The notes beneath the pieces are model-generated. The model saw only the letters and a program-made list of their open reading frames with translations. It was not told the origin of the DNA and did no database searches. From Acinetobacter silvestris (GTDB lineage Bacteria; Pseudomonadota; Gammaproteobacteria; Pseudomonadales; Moraxellaceae), in contig NZ_NEGB01000007.1 of assembly GCF_002135235.1 (NCBI RefSeq), forward strand, positions 104,366-168,365: a stretch of DNA of 64,000 nucleotides. Direction: 5' to 3'. Shown here in pieces: positions 1-8,761 of the stretch. How positions within the stretch are numbered: the stretch's first letter is position 1; every line of letters starts with the position of its first letter. The translations under genes and the position numbers were made by a program.

Positions 1-15
1 ATAAAGTCGCTACTT

Positions 16-216
16 CTACTCATCTATTTTTGATTTTTCTAAACCAGAAGCATTCATTTTTGTCGCATATTCCACACCATTTGTATGCAAATATTCACGA
101 ATCAATTGTCGTACCACTTGTGATGGTTTTAAATCTTGTCGATAACACAATTCTTCAAATGCTTGTTTTTTAATTGGATCAATCAAAATAGTTAATCTTG
201 CTGTTTTATTTTCCAT
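16..216 (-). CDS. Ribbon-helix-helix (CopG/Arc-type) small protein
   Basis: A 66-residue protein. Its N-terminal stretch TARLTILIDPIKKQAFEELC followed by SQVVRQLIREYL has the beta strand, helix, helix pattern of ribbon-helix-helix DNA-binding proteins. Such proteins are usually autoregulators or antitoxins. No toxin gene is visible between it and dtd; anything downstream of its stop lies outside the window. Two exact 11-bp direct repeats sit just upstream of its start and could be its operator. The fold call is good; the biological role is unknown. Confidence 0.7.
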   Translation of the reverse strand: MENKTARLTILIDPIKKQAFEELCYRQDLKPSQVVRQLIREYLHTNGVEYATKMNASGLEKSKIDE

Positions 217-239
217 ACCATTTACCTATTTCTACATGC

Positions 240-276
240 TCATATTATTATCATATTATTATCATTAAATATTATC
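240..276. promoter_or_regulatory. 11-bp tandem direct repeats upstream of RHH gene
   Basis: TCATATTATTA occurs at 240-250 and again at 251-261, followed by a partial third copy starting TCATTA at 262. The repeats lie 24 bp upstream of the minus-strand RHH start. One-helical-turn spacing suits cooperative binding by ribbon-helix-helix dimers. The operator role is inferred; the repeat itself is plain, though it is built of very AT-rich sequence. Confidence 0.4.
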
Positions 277-485
277 AAGATATGCTTGCAAAGTCAGGGA
301 CGTTTAAGCCAATTTATGCTCGTCGTTTATACCAAACTAACATAATAAGAAATATATAAAAAACCCTATTTTAACGATGTCTTTTTATGTTGCTCGCTTA
401 AATATGCAATGAGCTGAAGCTAAGCTTTTGATCCGCTGCTTTGCTAAACTTACACAAAGCTAAATTTAACATGTGAATATCGAAT

Positions 486-926
486 ATGCGGGCAGTATTA
501 CAAAGAGTTCTCGAAGCCAAAGTGGTTGTCGATGGTAAAATTACAGGACAAATTGAAAAAGGCGTTTTAGTTTTTCTTGGCCTAGCTAAAACGGATAATT
601 TAGATAAAGGTACAAAGCTGATTGATAAGATTTTAAAATATCGTTTTTTTGATGATGAACAAGGCAAGATGGGCTGGAATATCCATCAGGCGCATGGCGA
701 GCTTCTATTGGTGTCACAATTCACACTGATGGCACAAACTCAAAAAGGCTTACGCCCTGATTTTGCTCCGGCGATGCCTCCTGCTGAAGCCAAAATATTA
801 TACGAGCAACTTATTGATTATGCTCAATCACAATTTGAACAGGTACAAACGGGTATTTTTGCAGCGGATATGCAAGTGCATTTAATCAATGATGGGCCTG
901 TAACATTTAATTTGGAAGTCGAATAA
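486..926 (+). CDS. dtd: D-aminoacyl-tRNA deacylase
   Basis: Hydrolyses D-amino acids (and glycine mischarged on tRNA-Ala) from tRNA, a cytosolic proofreading step outside the synthetase. The 146-residue length is normal. The N-terminus MRAVLQRV, the SQFTL motif at residues 77-81 and the NDGPVT motif with its Gly-cis-Pro at about 137-138 are the family's active-site landmarks. The gene stands alone and ends at a bidirectional terminator shared with the convergent SCP2 gene. Confidence 0.95.
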   Translation: MRAVLQRVLEAKVVVDGKITGQIEKGVLVFLGLAKTDNLDKGTKLIDKILKYRFFDDEQGKMGWNIHQAHGELLLVSQFTLMAQTQKGLRPDFAPAMPPAEAKILYEQLIDYAQSQFEQVQTGIFAADMQVHLINDGPVTFNLEVE

Positions 927-947
927 TCCTTACCAGTAATCCGTAAA

Positions 948-979
948 TAAAAAGCCTATGACAATGCATAGGCTTTTTA
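948..979. terminator. Bidirectional terminator dtd / SCP2 gene
   Basis: GCCTATG (954-960) pairs with CATAGGC (967-973) over a 6-base loop. It is flanked by an A run on the left and a T run on the right, so it can end both convergent transcripts. Confidence 0.85.
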
Positions 980-1001
980 TTTACGCGATCATCACAGTCA
1001 C

Positions 1002-1481
1002 TTAACGACCCGTTTTCTCTTTCAAAAACTGACGCGCCATTTTAATTTTATCTTTAACCGGTTTCGGTACTTTCGGTGGAATTAACTTTGCAACTTGGTT
1101 AAACCAAACCAACAAACTAAAGTCACCTTCCATCTTAATGCTACCTTCTTGCATCCCAGTCATGAATGCTGTCGGATCACCTTTAATCAGCGTTTTGACG
1201 CCTTGCTCACTATCAGCAAACTGCAAAATAAAATCTGCTTGCTCAACACTGCCTGAAACCGTATCAATATGGCCATTGTTCACAATGATTTGACGTGCAA
1301 CGCCTAAATCTGTCCCAATTTGAATACGAAACTGACGATCATGAGTCAATTCGATGAATTTAGGGCTAGTACGAGTCAGTTGCTTCATGCGCAATGCAAG
1401 TCCCAATACCAAAAGATCAAGCGGATCCGTACTTGCATCGACGATTGGTAACTTCACCACTGGAATTGAAGAAAATTTCAT
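1002..1481 (-). CDS. SCP2 sterol-binding domain protein
   Basis: A 159-residue cytosolic protein. The central part (VSGSVEQADFILQFADSEQG, then TLIKGDPTAFMTGMQEGSIKMEGD) follows the SCP2 pattern in which a lipid-binding sheet is followed by a helix and the G-x-IKxxGD-like turn. Such proteins bind lipids or act as accessory factors; E. coli UbiJ is a related example in ubiquinone synthesis. No ubi genes are adjacent, so a ubiquinone role is not supported here. Convergent with dtd. Confidence 0.75.
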   Translation of the reverse strand: MKFSSIPVVKLPIVDASTDPLDLLVLGLALRMKQLTRTSPKFIELTHDRQFRIQIGTDLGVARQIIVNNGHIDTVSGSVEQADFILQFADSEQGVKTLIKGDPTAFMTGMQEGSIKMEGDFSLLVWFNQVAKLIPPKVPKPVKDKIKMARQFLKEKTGR

Positions 1482-1655
1482 GACATTTAAGCCTGTTGTT
1501 TTAGTATAAAATTGAATCCGCTCATCCTAGCATAACTTATTATTTTTAGAGCAAAGCTTTGTATAACAAAATATGAAAAAGGCATATGCTGAAATAAGCC
1601 CTTTTTAAAATTGTACTAAATTTTGAGAAACGTTCTAGACTAAATGACTTGCTCA

Positions 1656-1985
1656 TTATTCATCTTCATAAAGAGGTGTGTGTTCAATATATTGGCGATT
1701 TTCCAATGCTTTCTGAGCACGACTATCTTCTCTTAATAAAAACACAGTTAACGCCATCATCGCCAAACTCAATGCAGTTAAATAACTATAAGCAACAGAG
1801 AGTGCAAAAACGTTTTGTACGCTAAATCTGATTGCTTCTAACATTCCCCAAAAAAGCATACCCGCACACATAAAACCTAACCAATGACGGTAAGGGGAAA
1901 AGAAAACAGTCATTAACGCCGCAGCAATCAGACCAAAACCGATCAATGTTGCAAAAGTCGCTGTTACCATAAAAATCTCCGTCAA
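1656..1985 (-). CDS. Small inner-membrane protein of unknown function
   Basis: 109 residues with three predicted membrane spans: roughly residues 5-29, 35-58 and 61-84. The C-terminal tail is charged and probably cytoplasmic (LLREDSRAQKALENRQYIEH). I do not recognise a family. It stands alone between the SCP2 gene and serB, with long untranslated stretches on both sides. Confidence 0.55.
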   Translation of the reverse strand: MTEIFMVTATFATLIGFGLIAAALMTVFFSPYRHWLGFMCAGMLFWGMLEAIRFSVQNVFALSVAYSYLTALSLAMMALTVFLLREDSRAQKALENRQYIEHTPLYEDE

Positions 1986-2374
1986 TTCAGTGATATTTCT
2001 AATGCCATCTTCAATCGTGTTTTACAACAATATGAGCTTATTTATGAAGTTTTATAAATGCTTCTGTCCTGCATTATGGATAGTTTTAAGCAGAAGAAAA
2101 GTCTTGCTTGAAGTTTAAACGACACACCTTGTCGCAACATTCTTTTGTCATTACACTTTTATTTTCCATATTTTTGATAGAGCCTATCAGGCATCAAGAT
2201 CGGCGTGTCATTACAAAAAAGCACCGATCAAAATCAGCATAAAAAAACTTTTTTTCGATCTCTTGAATCGGTTTTCTCCTATCTAATTTTTTTCTCCAAT
2301 CCTCGACATTCTTCATATACAAATAAAAAAATGCGACTCTGGGTCGCATTTTATGGTCACAATTTTGTCATGAT
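1986..2374. other. Intergenic stretch between membrane protein gene and serB
   Basis: 389 bp of AT-rich sequence. The only clear element is the serB terminator near its right end. No ORF of substance, RNA gene or repeat is seen. Confidence 0.5.
2327..2353 (-). terminator. serB terminator
   Basis: ATGCGAC (2331-2337) pairs with GTCGCAT (2343-2349) around a 5-base loop. Read on the minus strand, the hairpin is followed by a T run, placing it just after serB. Confidence 0.8.
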
Positions 2375-3595
2375 TTAAGCACGATTTAAATCTTTATCGT
2401 GTACACCTAAAAGGTAGAGTACACCATCCAAACCTACACTTGAAATGGCTTGATTGGCGTTTTGACGGACCAAAGGTTTGGCTCTAAATGCGACACCCAA
2501 CCCGGCAATAGACAGCATTGGTAAGTCATTTGCGCCATCCCCTACTGCAATCGCTTGTTCTAAGGAAATTCCCATGCTGTCAGCAAGTTCACGCAGTAAC
2601 AAAGCCTTTCGAGCACCATCAACAATATGACCTTTAACTTCACCTGTAACTACGCCATCTTGTACGTCTAAAATATTGGCATGCACTTCATCAATACCTA
2701 ATTTTGCTTGTAGATATTCTGCAAAATACTGGAAACCACCAGAAAGAATTGCTGTGCGATATCCCAACGCTTTTAAGGTTGAAATTAATCGTTCTGCCCC
2801 TTCTGTCACCGTCAATCGAGCCGCAATTTTTGGAAGCACTGAGGCATCTAAACCTTTGAGTAGGGCCACACGCGCACGGAAACTTTGTTGAAAATCAAGT
2901 TCGCCCAACATTGCACGTTCTGTAATTTCCGCCACTTGCGTACCGACACCAGCTTCAATTGCCAATTCATCAATCACTTCTTGCTCAATTAAAGTGGAGT
3001 CCATATCAAAACAGACCAAACGGCGATTACGACGGTAAGCATTATCCTCTTGCACAGCAACATCAACATTAAGTTCATTCGATAAACGTAAACACGCTGC
3101 TCGCATTGCTGTTGCATCAAGCATTTGACCACTCAAGCCAAACTGCACACATGATCGTTTTGGATCTTCAGCATCAACATTGAGTTCAGGACGACCGGAT
3201 AAACGCGTGACCGTTTCAATGTTAAAGCCTTGGCTAGAAACAATATGTGTAACTGCTTGTAAATGTGCAGCCGTCAGCTCTGGTGCTAAAGCCGTCACGA
3301 TATAACGGGTTCGTCCACCTTCACTCACCCATTGATCATATTCCGTGCCTGATATGGGTTTAAAACGAACGGTTAAACCAATATCATGTGCTAAAATAAG
3401 CATCTCTTTCATTGCCAAAGCAGTTGCAGTTTGGTCATTTGACGAAACAACAATACCTAAAGTCAATTGGTTATGAATGACAGCCTGTCCAACATCTAAT
3501 ATTTGCAAAGAATGTACGGACAATACCTGCATTAATCGAGTAAACTGATTGGGTTGATCAGGTCCTAAAAATGATATAAGAATGATTTCGCGCAT
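2375..3595 (-). CDS. serB: Phosphoserine phosphatase
   Basis: Last step of serine synthesis: hydrolyses O-phosphoserine. At 406 residues it is the long form, with about 180 N-terminal residues in two ACT-like regulatory domains followed by the HAD phosphatase domain. HAD motif I is DMDSTLIEQE, with the nucleophile Asp at 197 and the acid Asp at 199. Motif II is SGG at 285-287 and motif III is GDGAND at 352-357. The ACT domains suggest serine feedback. Divergent from an Smp-like membrane protein, the same pairing as smp-serB in enterobacteria. Confidence 0.95.
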   Translation of the reverse strand: MREIILISFLGPDQPNQFTRLMQVLSVHSLQILDVGQAVIHNQLTLGIVVSSNDQTATALAMKEMLILAHDIGLTVRFKPISGTEYDQWVSEGGRTRYIVTALAPELTAAHLQAVTHIVSSQGFNIETVTRLSGRPELNVDAEDPKRSCVQFGLSGQMLDATAMRAACLRLSNELNVDVAVQEDNAYRRNRRLVCFDMDSTLIEQEVIDELAIEAGVGTQVAEITERAMLGELDFQQSFRARVALLKGLDASVLPKIAARLTVTEGAERLISTLKALGYRTAILSGGFQYFAEYLQAKLGIDEVHANILDVQDGVVTGEVKGHIVDGARKALLLRELADSMGISLEQAIAVGDGANDLPMLSIAGLGVAFRAKPLVRQNANQAISSVGLDGVLYLLGVHDKDLNRA

Positions 3596-3672
3596 GAATT
3601 GACTCTGGTCTGAGCTACAACTATTGTTAGAATCATAATCGATATAGAATATTTTTTCTTTGGAAGTTTACG

Positions 3673-4959
3673 TTGAATGCACCTAGACAAGGGCTATTTG
3701 CTAGCCTACTAATCGTAAGTTTTGCATTGCATACCTTTTTGTTGGTAGTTGCAACGACACATCAGCTAAATGAAAACCGTGCCAGCCAAGGTCAACTCAT
3801 AACCAGTCAATTGGTTGCAGATAGCCTTGCTGAGCTAGAACCTCCAAATACGGTGTCATTGGCCTTGTTAGCCAATCGTTATGCGACCAACCCGAGTGTT
3901 GCCTCTATCCGTATTTTAGATGCCAAAAAACAAGTACTGGCTACCAGTGGTTTAGCTAAAACACGCCAAGGTGATGTCTTTGTCCGTGATGCATTACAAC
4001 ATGATAAAAATGTGGGTAGCATTGAAATCACTTTGATCAAACCCAGTATTGGTGAAATTTTACGTACCCAATGGCTCGCGATTTTAGTTTCACTCTTTAT
4101 TCATAGCTTACTTTGGTTAGCCTATCGTGCCATTGCTCGCCCGACACGTAGTGAATATTTGGCTAAACTGAATAATGAAGCACGACTCAAACATGAAATT
4201 CAACAGCTGACTGAGGCGCTAGAAGCAGAAAAAACCAATCGCACTTTATTCATTGCTCAAGCGCAACAACAGACTAAACCAAAGCCGGAACCAAAACCGG
4301 CTAAGCTATCGACTATTGAACACGATATCATTGCTTTAAATATTCAATATTATGATCCTAAACAATTAATTCAAACCGTCAATCAATCCGTTTCTGTACC
4401 TTATTTTAATCTTTGCCAAATCTTCTTAAATAAAAGTATTGAACTTTGCGCACAACATTACAAACTTAATTCACATGACTTTATTCGTAATCAAGAATTT
4501 AATCAGCACGGTGCAACTGTAAGTGTTTCTTCACAAATCCTTCATGCAGCTGAATGTTTATTAATGGTGGGTTCAGTCTTCCAATTACTCTCTGAAGTAC
4601 TGTATAAGCGCTATCGTGAAGAAAAGCGTTTTGTTTTACAAACGCGTTGCGCTGTTGCTTCCGCTGTTGAAGCGATGCAACTAAATGCTCCCCTCGCGGC
4701 TGAGCGTTTAACACATCATTTGATTGCAAAAGAAATGGCACTGCATTTGAGTAACGATCTTTTGAAAGAGATCAGTGAATATTATCAATTGATGGTCATG
4801 CCGAATCCAAATAATGTGCTGACTCGTCATGCCTTTATGATTAATGGCATGAATACAGCATGTGCCGAACTGGCTCAGAGTATTCGAACTGAAATTTTGA
4901 AAGGTAAAAAGAAGCAAAGCATTCCGACGAATGAACCGGAACAAGTCATCGAAATTTAG
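3673..4959 (+). CDS. Smp/YtjB-like (AhpA-type) membrane protein
   Basis: A 428-residue protein that starts at TTG. It has a membrane span near residues 8-27, a periplasmic region to about 130, and a second span near 136-155. A coiled coil follows at about 165-200, then a KPKPEPKP hinge and a long cytoplasmic domain. The first half (QLVADSLAELEPPN, periplasmic loop, second span) resembles Smp/YtjB, which is also divergent from serB in E. coli. The family was once labelled haemolysin/virulence-like; its biochemical function is not established. The C-terminal 230 residues are an extension I do not recognise. Confidence 0.55.
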   Translation: MNAPRQGLFASLLIVSFALHTFLLVVATTHQLNENRASQGQLITSQLVADSLAELEPPNTVSLALLANRYATNPSVASIRILDAKKQVLATSGLAKTRQGDVFVRDALQHDKNVGSIEITLIKPSIGEILRTQWLAILVSLFIHSLLWLAYRAIARPTRSEYLAKLNNEARLKHEIQQLTEALEAEKTNRTLFIAQAQQQTKPKPEPKPAKLSTIEHDIIALNIQYYDPKQLIQTVNQSVSVPYFNLCQIFLNKSIELCAQHYKLNSHDFIRNQEFNQHGATVSVSSQILHAAECLLMVGSVFQLLSEVLYKRYREEKRFVLQTRCAVASAVEAMQLNAPLAAERLTHHLIAKEMALHLSNDLLKEISEYYQLMVMPNPNNVLTRHAFMINGMNTACAELAQSIRTEILKGKKKQSIPTNEPEQVIEI

Positions 4960-4978
4960 TTCTCATATGCTGTATCTA

Positions 4979-5013
4979 ACCTGATTTAATGAACTTTTAA
5001 ATCAGGTTTTTTA
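4979..5013 (+). terminator. Terminator after Smp-like gene
   Basis: ACCTGATTTAA (4979-4989) pairs with TTAAATCAGGT (4997-5007), followed by a T run. Confidence 0.85.
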
Positions 5014-5241
5014 TTGCCATATCACAACCTAGATCTTGAATTGACATTCAAGTGTCCATTCTTTAAACAAAAATATATGCTTTTGAATTTTCTATGGCTT
5101 TTCAATAGGCTAATAAGCTGTGTATAACAGTCTAGGGAAAGCGAATGTGATAAGCATAGGCAAAACACATGAAAACACGTAAACTATGCCACAATGAATT
5201 AATCAAAATGTCACGCAGACAGAACAAGAAGGTGAAGGTTG

Positions 5242-6363
5242 ATGCCGCTCAATACTGTTGAAGAGCTTGTAGCAGATATCCGCGCAGGAAAAATGGTTAT
5301 CCTGATGGATGATGAAGATCGTGAAAATGAAGGCGACTTAGTGATCGCTGCGACTCACGTGCGTGCAGAAGACATCAACTTTATGATCACGCATGCGCGT
5401 GGTTTAGTCTGTTTAACCTTAAGCCGTGATCGTTGTCAGCAACTCAATCTACCGCTTATGGTGGATGCCAATGGCGCGCAACATGCGACCAATTTTACGC
5501 TGTCGATTGAAGCTGCACATGGTATTACGACCGGTATTTCTGCGGCTGAACGTGCACATACGATTCAAACCGCTGTTGCTGCGCATGCCAAACCTTCGGA
5601 CATTGTTCAGCCTGGACATATTTTTCCATTAATGGCACAACCTGGTGGTGTATTGCATCGCGCAGGTCATACTGAGGCAGGTTGTGACCTTTCACGCCTT
5701 GCTGGTTTAGAGCCCGCTTCTGTGATTTGTGAAATCATTAACGAAGACGGTACAATGGCACGTCGTCCTGATCTTGAAGTTTTTGCAGAAAAACATGGAC
5801 TCAAGATTGGTACTATTGCAGATTTGATTCACTACCGTATGACCAATGAACAAACGGTTGAACGTATTGATCAACAAAGTATTGAAACTGAATACGGCAC
5901 ATTTGATCTATATCGTTACCGCGAAATTGGTAATCCAGATATTCATTTGGCTTTCGTTAAAGGTGAACCCAAGCAAGGGGTAACTACTGTTCGTGTACAT
6001 GGCTTTAACCCTGTTCGTGACTTGCTTAAACTGAATAAGAAAGGTGGCGAAGCCGCTTGGAACTTAGACAAAGCCCTGAAAACGATCGCAAATAGTGAGC
6101 GTGGTGTATTGGTGTGGATTGGTCAACGTCATTTATCTGACTTAGGTCCAGCTTTGGATGCATTAACCACGCCTAAACCAACAAAGTCTAGTTCTGCACT
6201 GTCTCAGCAATATCAAACGATTGGTGTGGGTGCACAAATTTTACGTGATCTGGGTGTGGAAAAAATGAAACTACTCAGCTCACCATTACGTTTTAATGCA
6301 TTATCTGGTTTTAATTTAGAAGTGGTGGAATACGTCACTGCTGATCAAACTTCTGTTCAATAA
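5242..6363 (+). CDS. ribBA: Dihydroxybutanone-phosphate synthase with degenerate GTP cyclohydrolase II domain
   Basis: Makes 3,4-dihydroxy-2-butanone 4-phosphate from ribulose 5-phosphate for riboflavin synthesis. The RibB half (about residues 1-200) has the catalytic DDEDRENEGDLV block at 23-34 and HTEAGCDLSRLAG further on. The C-terminal half has the GCHII length and ending but lacks the zinc cysteine cluster; VRVHGFNPVRDLL stands where the Cys-rich stretch should be, so it is probably inactive as RibA. ATG at 5242 is chosen over the in-frame TTG one codon earlier because of the AAGGTGAAGG just upstream. First gene of a rib-nusB-thiL-pgpA operon. No FMN riboswitch is seen upstream. Confidence 0.9.
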   Translation: MPLNTVEELVADIRAGKMVILMDDEDRENEGDLVIAATHVRAEDINFMITHARGLVCLTLSRDRCQQLNLPLMVDANGAQHATNFTLSIEAAHGITTGISAAERAHTIQTAVAAHAKPSDIVQPGHIFPLMAQPGGVLHRAGHTEAGCDLSRLAGLEPASVICEIINEDGTMARRPDLEVFAEKHGLKIGTIADLIHYRMTNEQTVERIDQQSIETEYGTFDLYRYREIGNPDIHLAFVKGEPKQGVTTVRVHGFNPVRDLLKLNKKGGEAAWNLDKALKTIANSERGVLVWIGQRHLSDLGPALDALTTPKPTKSSSALSQQYQTIGVGAQILRDLGVEKMKLLSSPLRFNALSGFNLEVVEYVTADQTSVQ

Positions 6364-6387
6364 CTTTTATTAAATATCGAGGTTGCT

Positions 6388-6858
6388 ATGGCGATTCGCC
6401 GTATCGAAGGTTTATTACATCTCGCGAGCGAAGACCGTTACGCGATTTTAGTTGGTCGTTTTAACAGCTTTGTTGTAGAACATTTGTTGGAAGGTGCAAT
6501 TGATACGTTGCATCGTCATGGCGTATCCGATGATAATATCACTGTCGTTCATGCACCGGGTGCATGGGAACTTCCAGTCGTGGCTAAAAAATTAGCAGCT
6601 TCTGGTAATTTCGATGCCGTGATTGCACTTGGCGCAGTGATCCGTGGTAGTACACCACATTTCGACTTCGTTGCAGGTGAATGTGCCAAAGGTTTAGGTG
6701 TAGTTGGTTTAGAGACTGGCTTACCAGTGATTAATGGTGTATTGACTACGGATAGTATTGAACAGGCAATTGAACGCTCTGGTACAAAAGCAGGTAATAA
6801 GGGTGGCGAAGCTGCTCTTACTGCAATTGAAATGGTTAACCTGTTAAAGGCAATTTAA
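6388..6858 (+). CDS. ribH: 6,7-dimethyl-8-ribityllumazine synthase
   Basis: Condenses the RibB product with the pyrimidine intermediate to give lumazine, the riboflavin precursor. Family landmarks are [30 protein letters not shown], the [15 protein letters not shown] loop with the active-site His, and [24 protein letters not shown] near the end. The 156-residue length is normal. It follows ribBA by 24 bp and precedes nusB by 3 bp, so it is cotranscribed and fits the pathway. Confidence 0.96.
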   Translation: MAIRRIEGLLHLASEDRYAILVGRFNSFVVEHLLEGAIDTLHRHGVSDDNITVVHAPGAWELPVVAKKLAASGNFDAVIALGAVIRGSTPHFDFVAGECAKGLGVVGLETGLPVINGVLTTDSIEQAIERSGTKAGNKGGEAALTAIEMVNLLKAI

Positions 6859-6861
6859 AGC

Positions 6862-7311
6862 ATGTCGCAAACACTCCAAGCTACTTATGCAGCAAAGCGC
6901 AAAGCACGTCGCTTTGCTGTACAAGGGATTTATGAATGGCAAATGAGCCACAACCCAGTGCATGAAATTGAAGCACGTACCCGTGTTGAAAACGCAATGC
7001 ATAAAGTGGATCTCGGCTATTATCATGAGTTGCTCACACAAGTGGTCGCAAATCATGAAGCATTGGATGCGTTATTAATGCCAGTACTTGATCGCGAGAT
7101 TAATGCATTGGATGGTGTTGAACTTGCAACATTGCGTCTCGGCGCATACGAACTTAAAGATCATCTTGAAGTTCCGTATCGTGTTGTATTAGATGAAGCA
7201 ATTGAACTTGCGAAACACTTTGGCGGCGCAGACAGTCACAAATACATCAATGGTGTATTAGACCGTTTAGCAACTCGCCTTCGTGATGCAGAAAAACAAC
7301 AAGCTAAATAA
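6862..7311 (+). CDS. nusB: Transcription antitermination factor NusB
   Basis: Binds boxA RNA with NusE (S10) during rRNA antitermination. 149 residues, all-helical, with [12 protein letters not shown] near the N-terminus. The C-terminal block [33 protein letters not shown] is highly typical. Its place directly after ribH and before thiL is a conserved proteobacterial arrangement. Confidence 0.95.
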   Translation: MSQTLQATYAAKRKARRFAVQGIYEWQMSHNPVHEIEARTRVENAMHKVDLGYYHELLTQVVANHEALDALLMPVLDREINALDGVELATLRLGAYELKDHLEVPYRVVLDEAIELAKHFGGADSHKYINGVLDRLATRLRDAEKQQAK

Positions 7312-7323
7312 GTTATTGTTGCT

Positions 7324-8241
7324 ATGGCTGAGTTCTCAATCATTGATACCTACTTTAATCGTAAGAATTTCTCTGCGGTTGATTTAGGTGTCGGCGATGA
7401 CTCAGCCCTGCTCACGCCACCTCATCATCATCAATTGGTGATTTGTACAGATACGCTGATTGCTGGTCGACATTTCCCGCTTGATACTGATCCGCATGCG
7501 ATTGGTTGGAAAAGTGTTGCTGTTAATTTATCTGATATTGCCGCTATGGGCGCGAAACCGCATAGTATTCTTTTGGCATTGAGCTTACCCCAAATTGATC
7601 ATGACTGGCTCAAAGGCTTTAGTCAGGGTTTATATGATTGTTGCGATCAATTTGGTGTCAGTTTAATTGGTGGAGATACCACCCAAAGTCCGCATCTGAC
7701 CATTACCGTTACTGCACTCGGCTGGATCGAAAGTGGCAAAGCCATTACCCGTTCTGGCGCTCAAGTTGACGACTTAGTGGTCGTTAGTGGTTCCGTCGGT
7801 GATGCTGCCTTTGCACTACAACACCCTAAACACTCCCTACAAAAACGACTGGATTATCCAACACCCCGCTGTGAACTTGGTCTGATGCTGAAAAATTTAG
7901 CTTCAAGCATGATTGATATCTCAGATGGACTGGCACAAGACTTGAGCCATATTTTAAAAGCGTCCAATGTCGGTGCAAAATTAGAACTATCACAGCTACC
8001 GATTAAGCCAGATTTAAGCCATTTACCTGAAAATGAGCAATGGCAATATGCTTTAGCCGGTGGTGATGATTATGAGCTCTGCTTTACTATTACAAAGCAA
8101 AACTACCAAGAACTTTTACGCTTACAACCCAATGTAACAACAACAATCATCGGGGAAATTACGCAAAAAAGCGGATTAATATTTGAAAAAGATGGCTTAG
8201 ATCATCCACTTCAATTTCATGGATATCAACACTTTGCATAA
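7324..8241 (+). CDS. thiL: Thiamine-monophosphate kinase
   Basis: Phosphorylates thiamine monophosphate to the active diphosphate. 305 residues. The N-terminal GVGDDSALL and CTDTLIAGRHFP motifs, VNLSDIAAMGAKP, GGDTTQSP and the C-terminal ISDGLAQDLSHI and GGDDYELCFT blocks match the ATP- and substrate-binding parts of the AIR-synthase-like fold. Its end overlaps pgpA by 23 bp, indicating translational coupling in the operon. Confidence 0.95.
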   Translation: MAEFSIIDTYFNRKNFSAVDLGVGDDSALLTPPHHHQLVICTDTLIAGRHFPLDTDPHAIGWKSVAVNLSDIAAMGAKPHSILLALSLPQIDHDWLKGFSQGLYDCCDQFGVSLIGGDTTQSPHLTITVTALGWIESGKAITRSGAQVDDLVVVSGSVGDAAFALQHPKHSLQKRLDYPTPRCELGLMLKNLASSMIDISDGLAQDLSHILKASNVGAKLELSQLPIKPDLSHLPENEQWQYALAGGDDYELCFTITKQNYQELLRLQPNVTTTIIGEITQKSGLIFEKDGLDHPLQFHGYQHFA

Positions 8242-8740
8242 ACCTCCTATTATTTTTAAAAACATGACATGGTTTGAACGCTGTATTGTGTTCTGTGGAG
8301 TCGGTTTTGGTTCTGGCCTAGCCCCCAAAGCACCAGGAACCTTTGGTTCTGCTTTTGCACTGTTATTCATACCGATTTGGCTTGCAATTGGTTTTTCTAG
8401 CTCCATATTGGCCATATTGGTGATGTCTTTAATTGGCATTTATATTTGTGGTCAAACCGCTAAAATTATTCATGTGCATGATGATGGCCGTATTGTTTGG
8501 GACGAATTTGCAGGACAATCGATTACTTTTTTACCCTTGATCTACTTTGGACAAATGAATTGGATCTGGGTATTGGTCGGTTTTGGCTTATTTCGTTTAT
8601 TTGATATCTGGAAACCTTGGCCCATTCGTGTCATTGACCAAAAAGTCGATGGCGGTTTTGGCATTATGTTCGATGATATTATTGCAGGCTTATGGGCAGC
8701 ACTCTGTATCCTCATCTACTTATACTTTCCTATGGCTTAA
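8219..8740 (+). CDS. pgpA: Phosphatidylglycerophosphatase A
   Basis: Inner-membrane enzyme that dephosphorylates phosphatidylglycerol phosphate. 173 residues with several membrane spans. FGSGLAPKAPGTFGSAFALL, VWDEFAGQ, RLFDIWKPWPIR and GGFGIMFDDIIAG are the family signature. ATG at 8219 overlaps thiL; an internal ATG at 8264 (MTWFERC) is a possible alternative start. Last gene of the rib operon before glmU. Confidence 0.93.
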   Translation: MDINTLHKPPIIFKNMTWFERCIVFCGVGFGSGLAPKAPGTFGSAFALLFIPIWLAIGFSSSILAILVMSLIGIYICGQTAKIIHVHDDGRIVWDEFAGQSITFLPLIYFGQMNWIWVLVGFGLFRLFDIWKPWPIRVIDQKVDGGFGIMFDDIIAGLWAALCILIYLYFPMA

Positions 8741-8761
8741 GCCAAATCTGTTAGGTGTTAT

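Noticed and set aside
240..276. CRISPR-like array
   Set aside because: Only two adjacent 11-bp repeats without spacers; no CRISPR array was seen anywhere in the window.
5014..5241. FMN riboswitch before ribBA
   Set aside because: The conserved GGGGCAGGGT-like core and the paired helices were looked for and not found.
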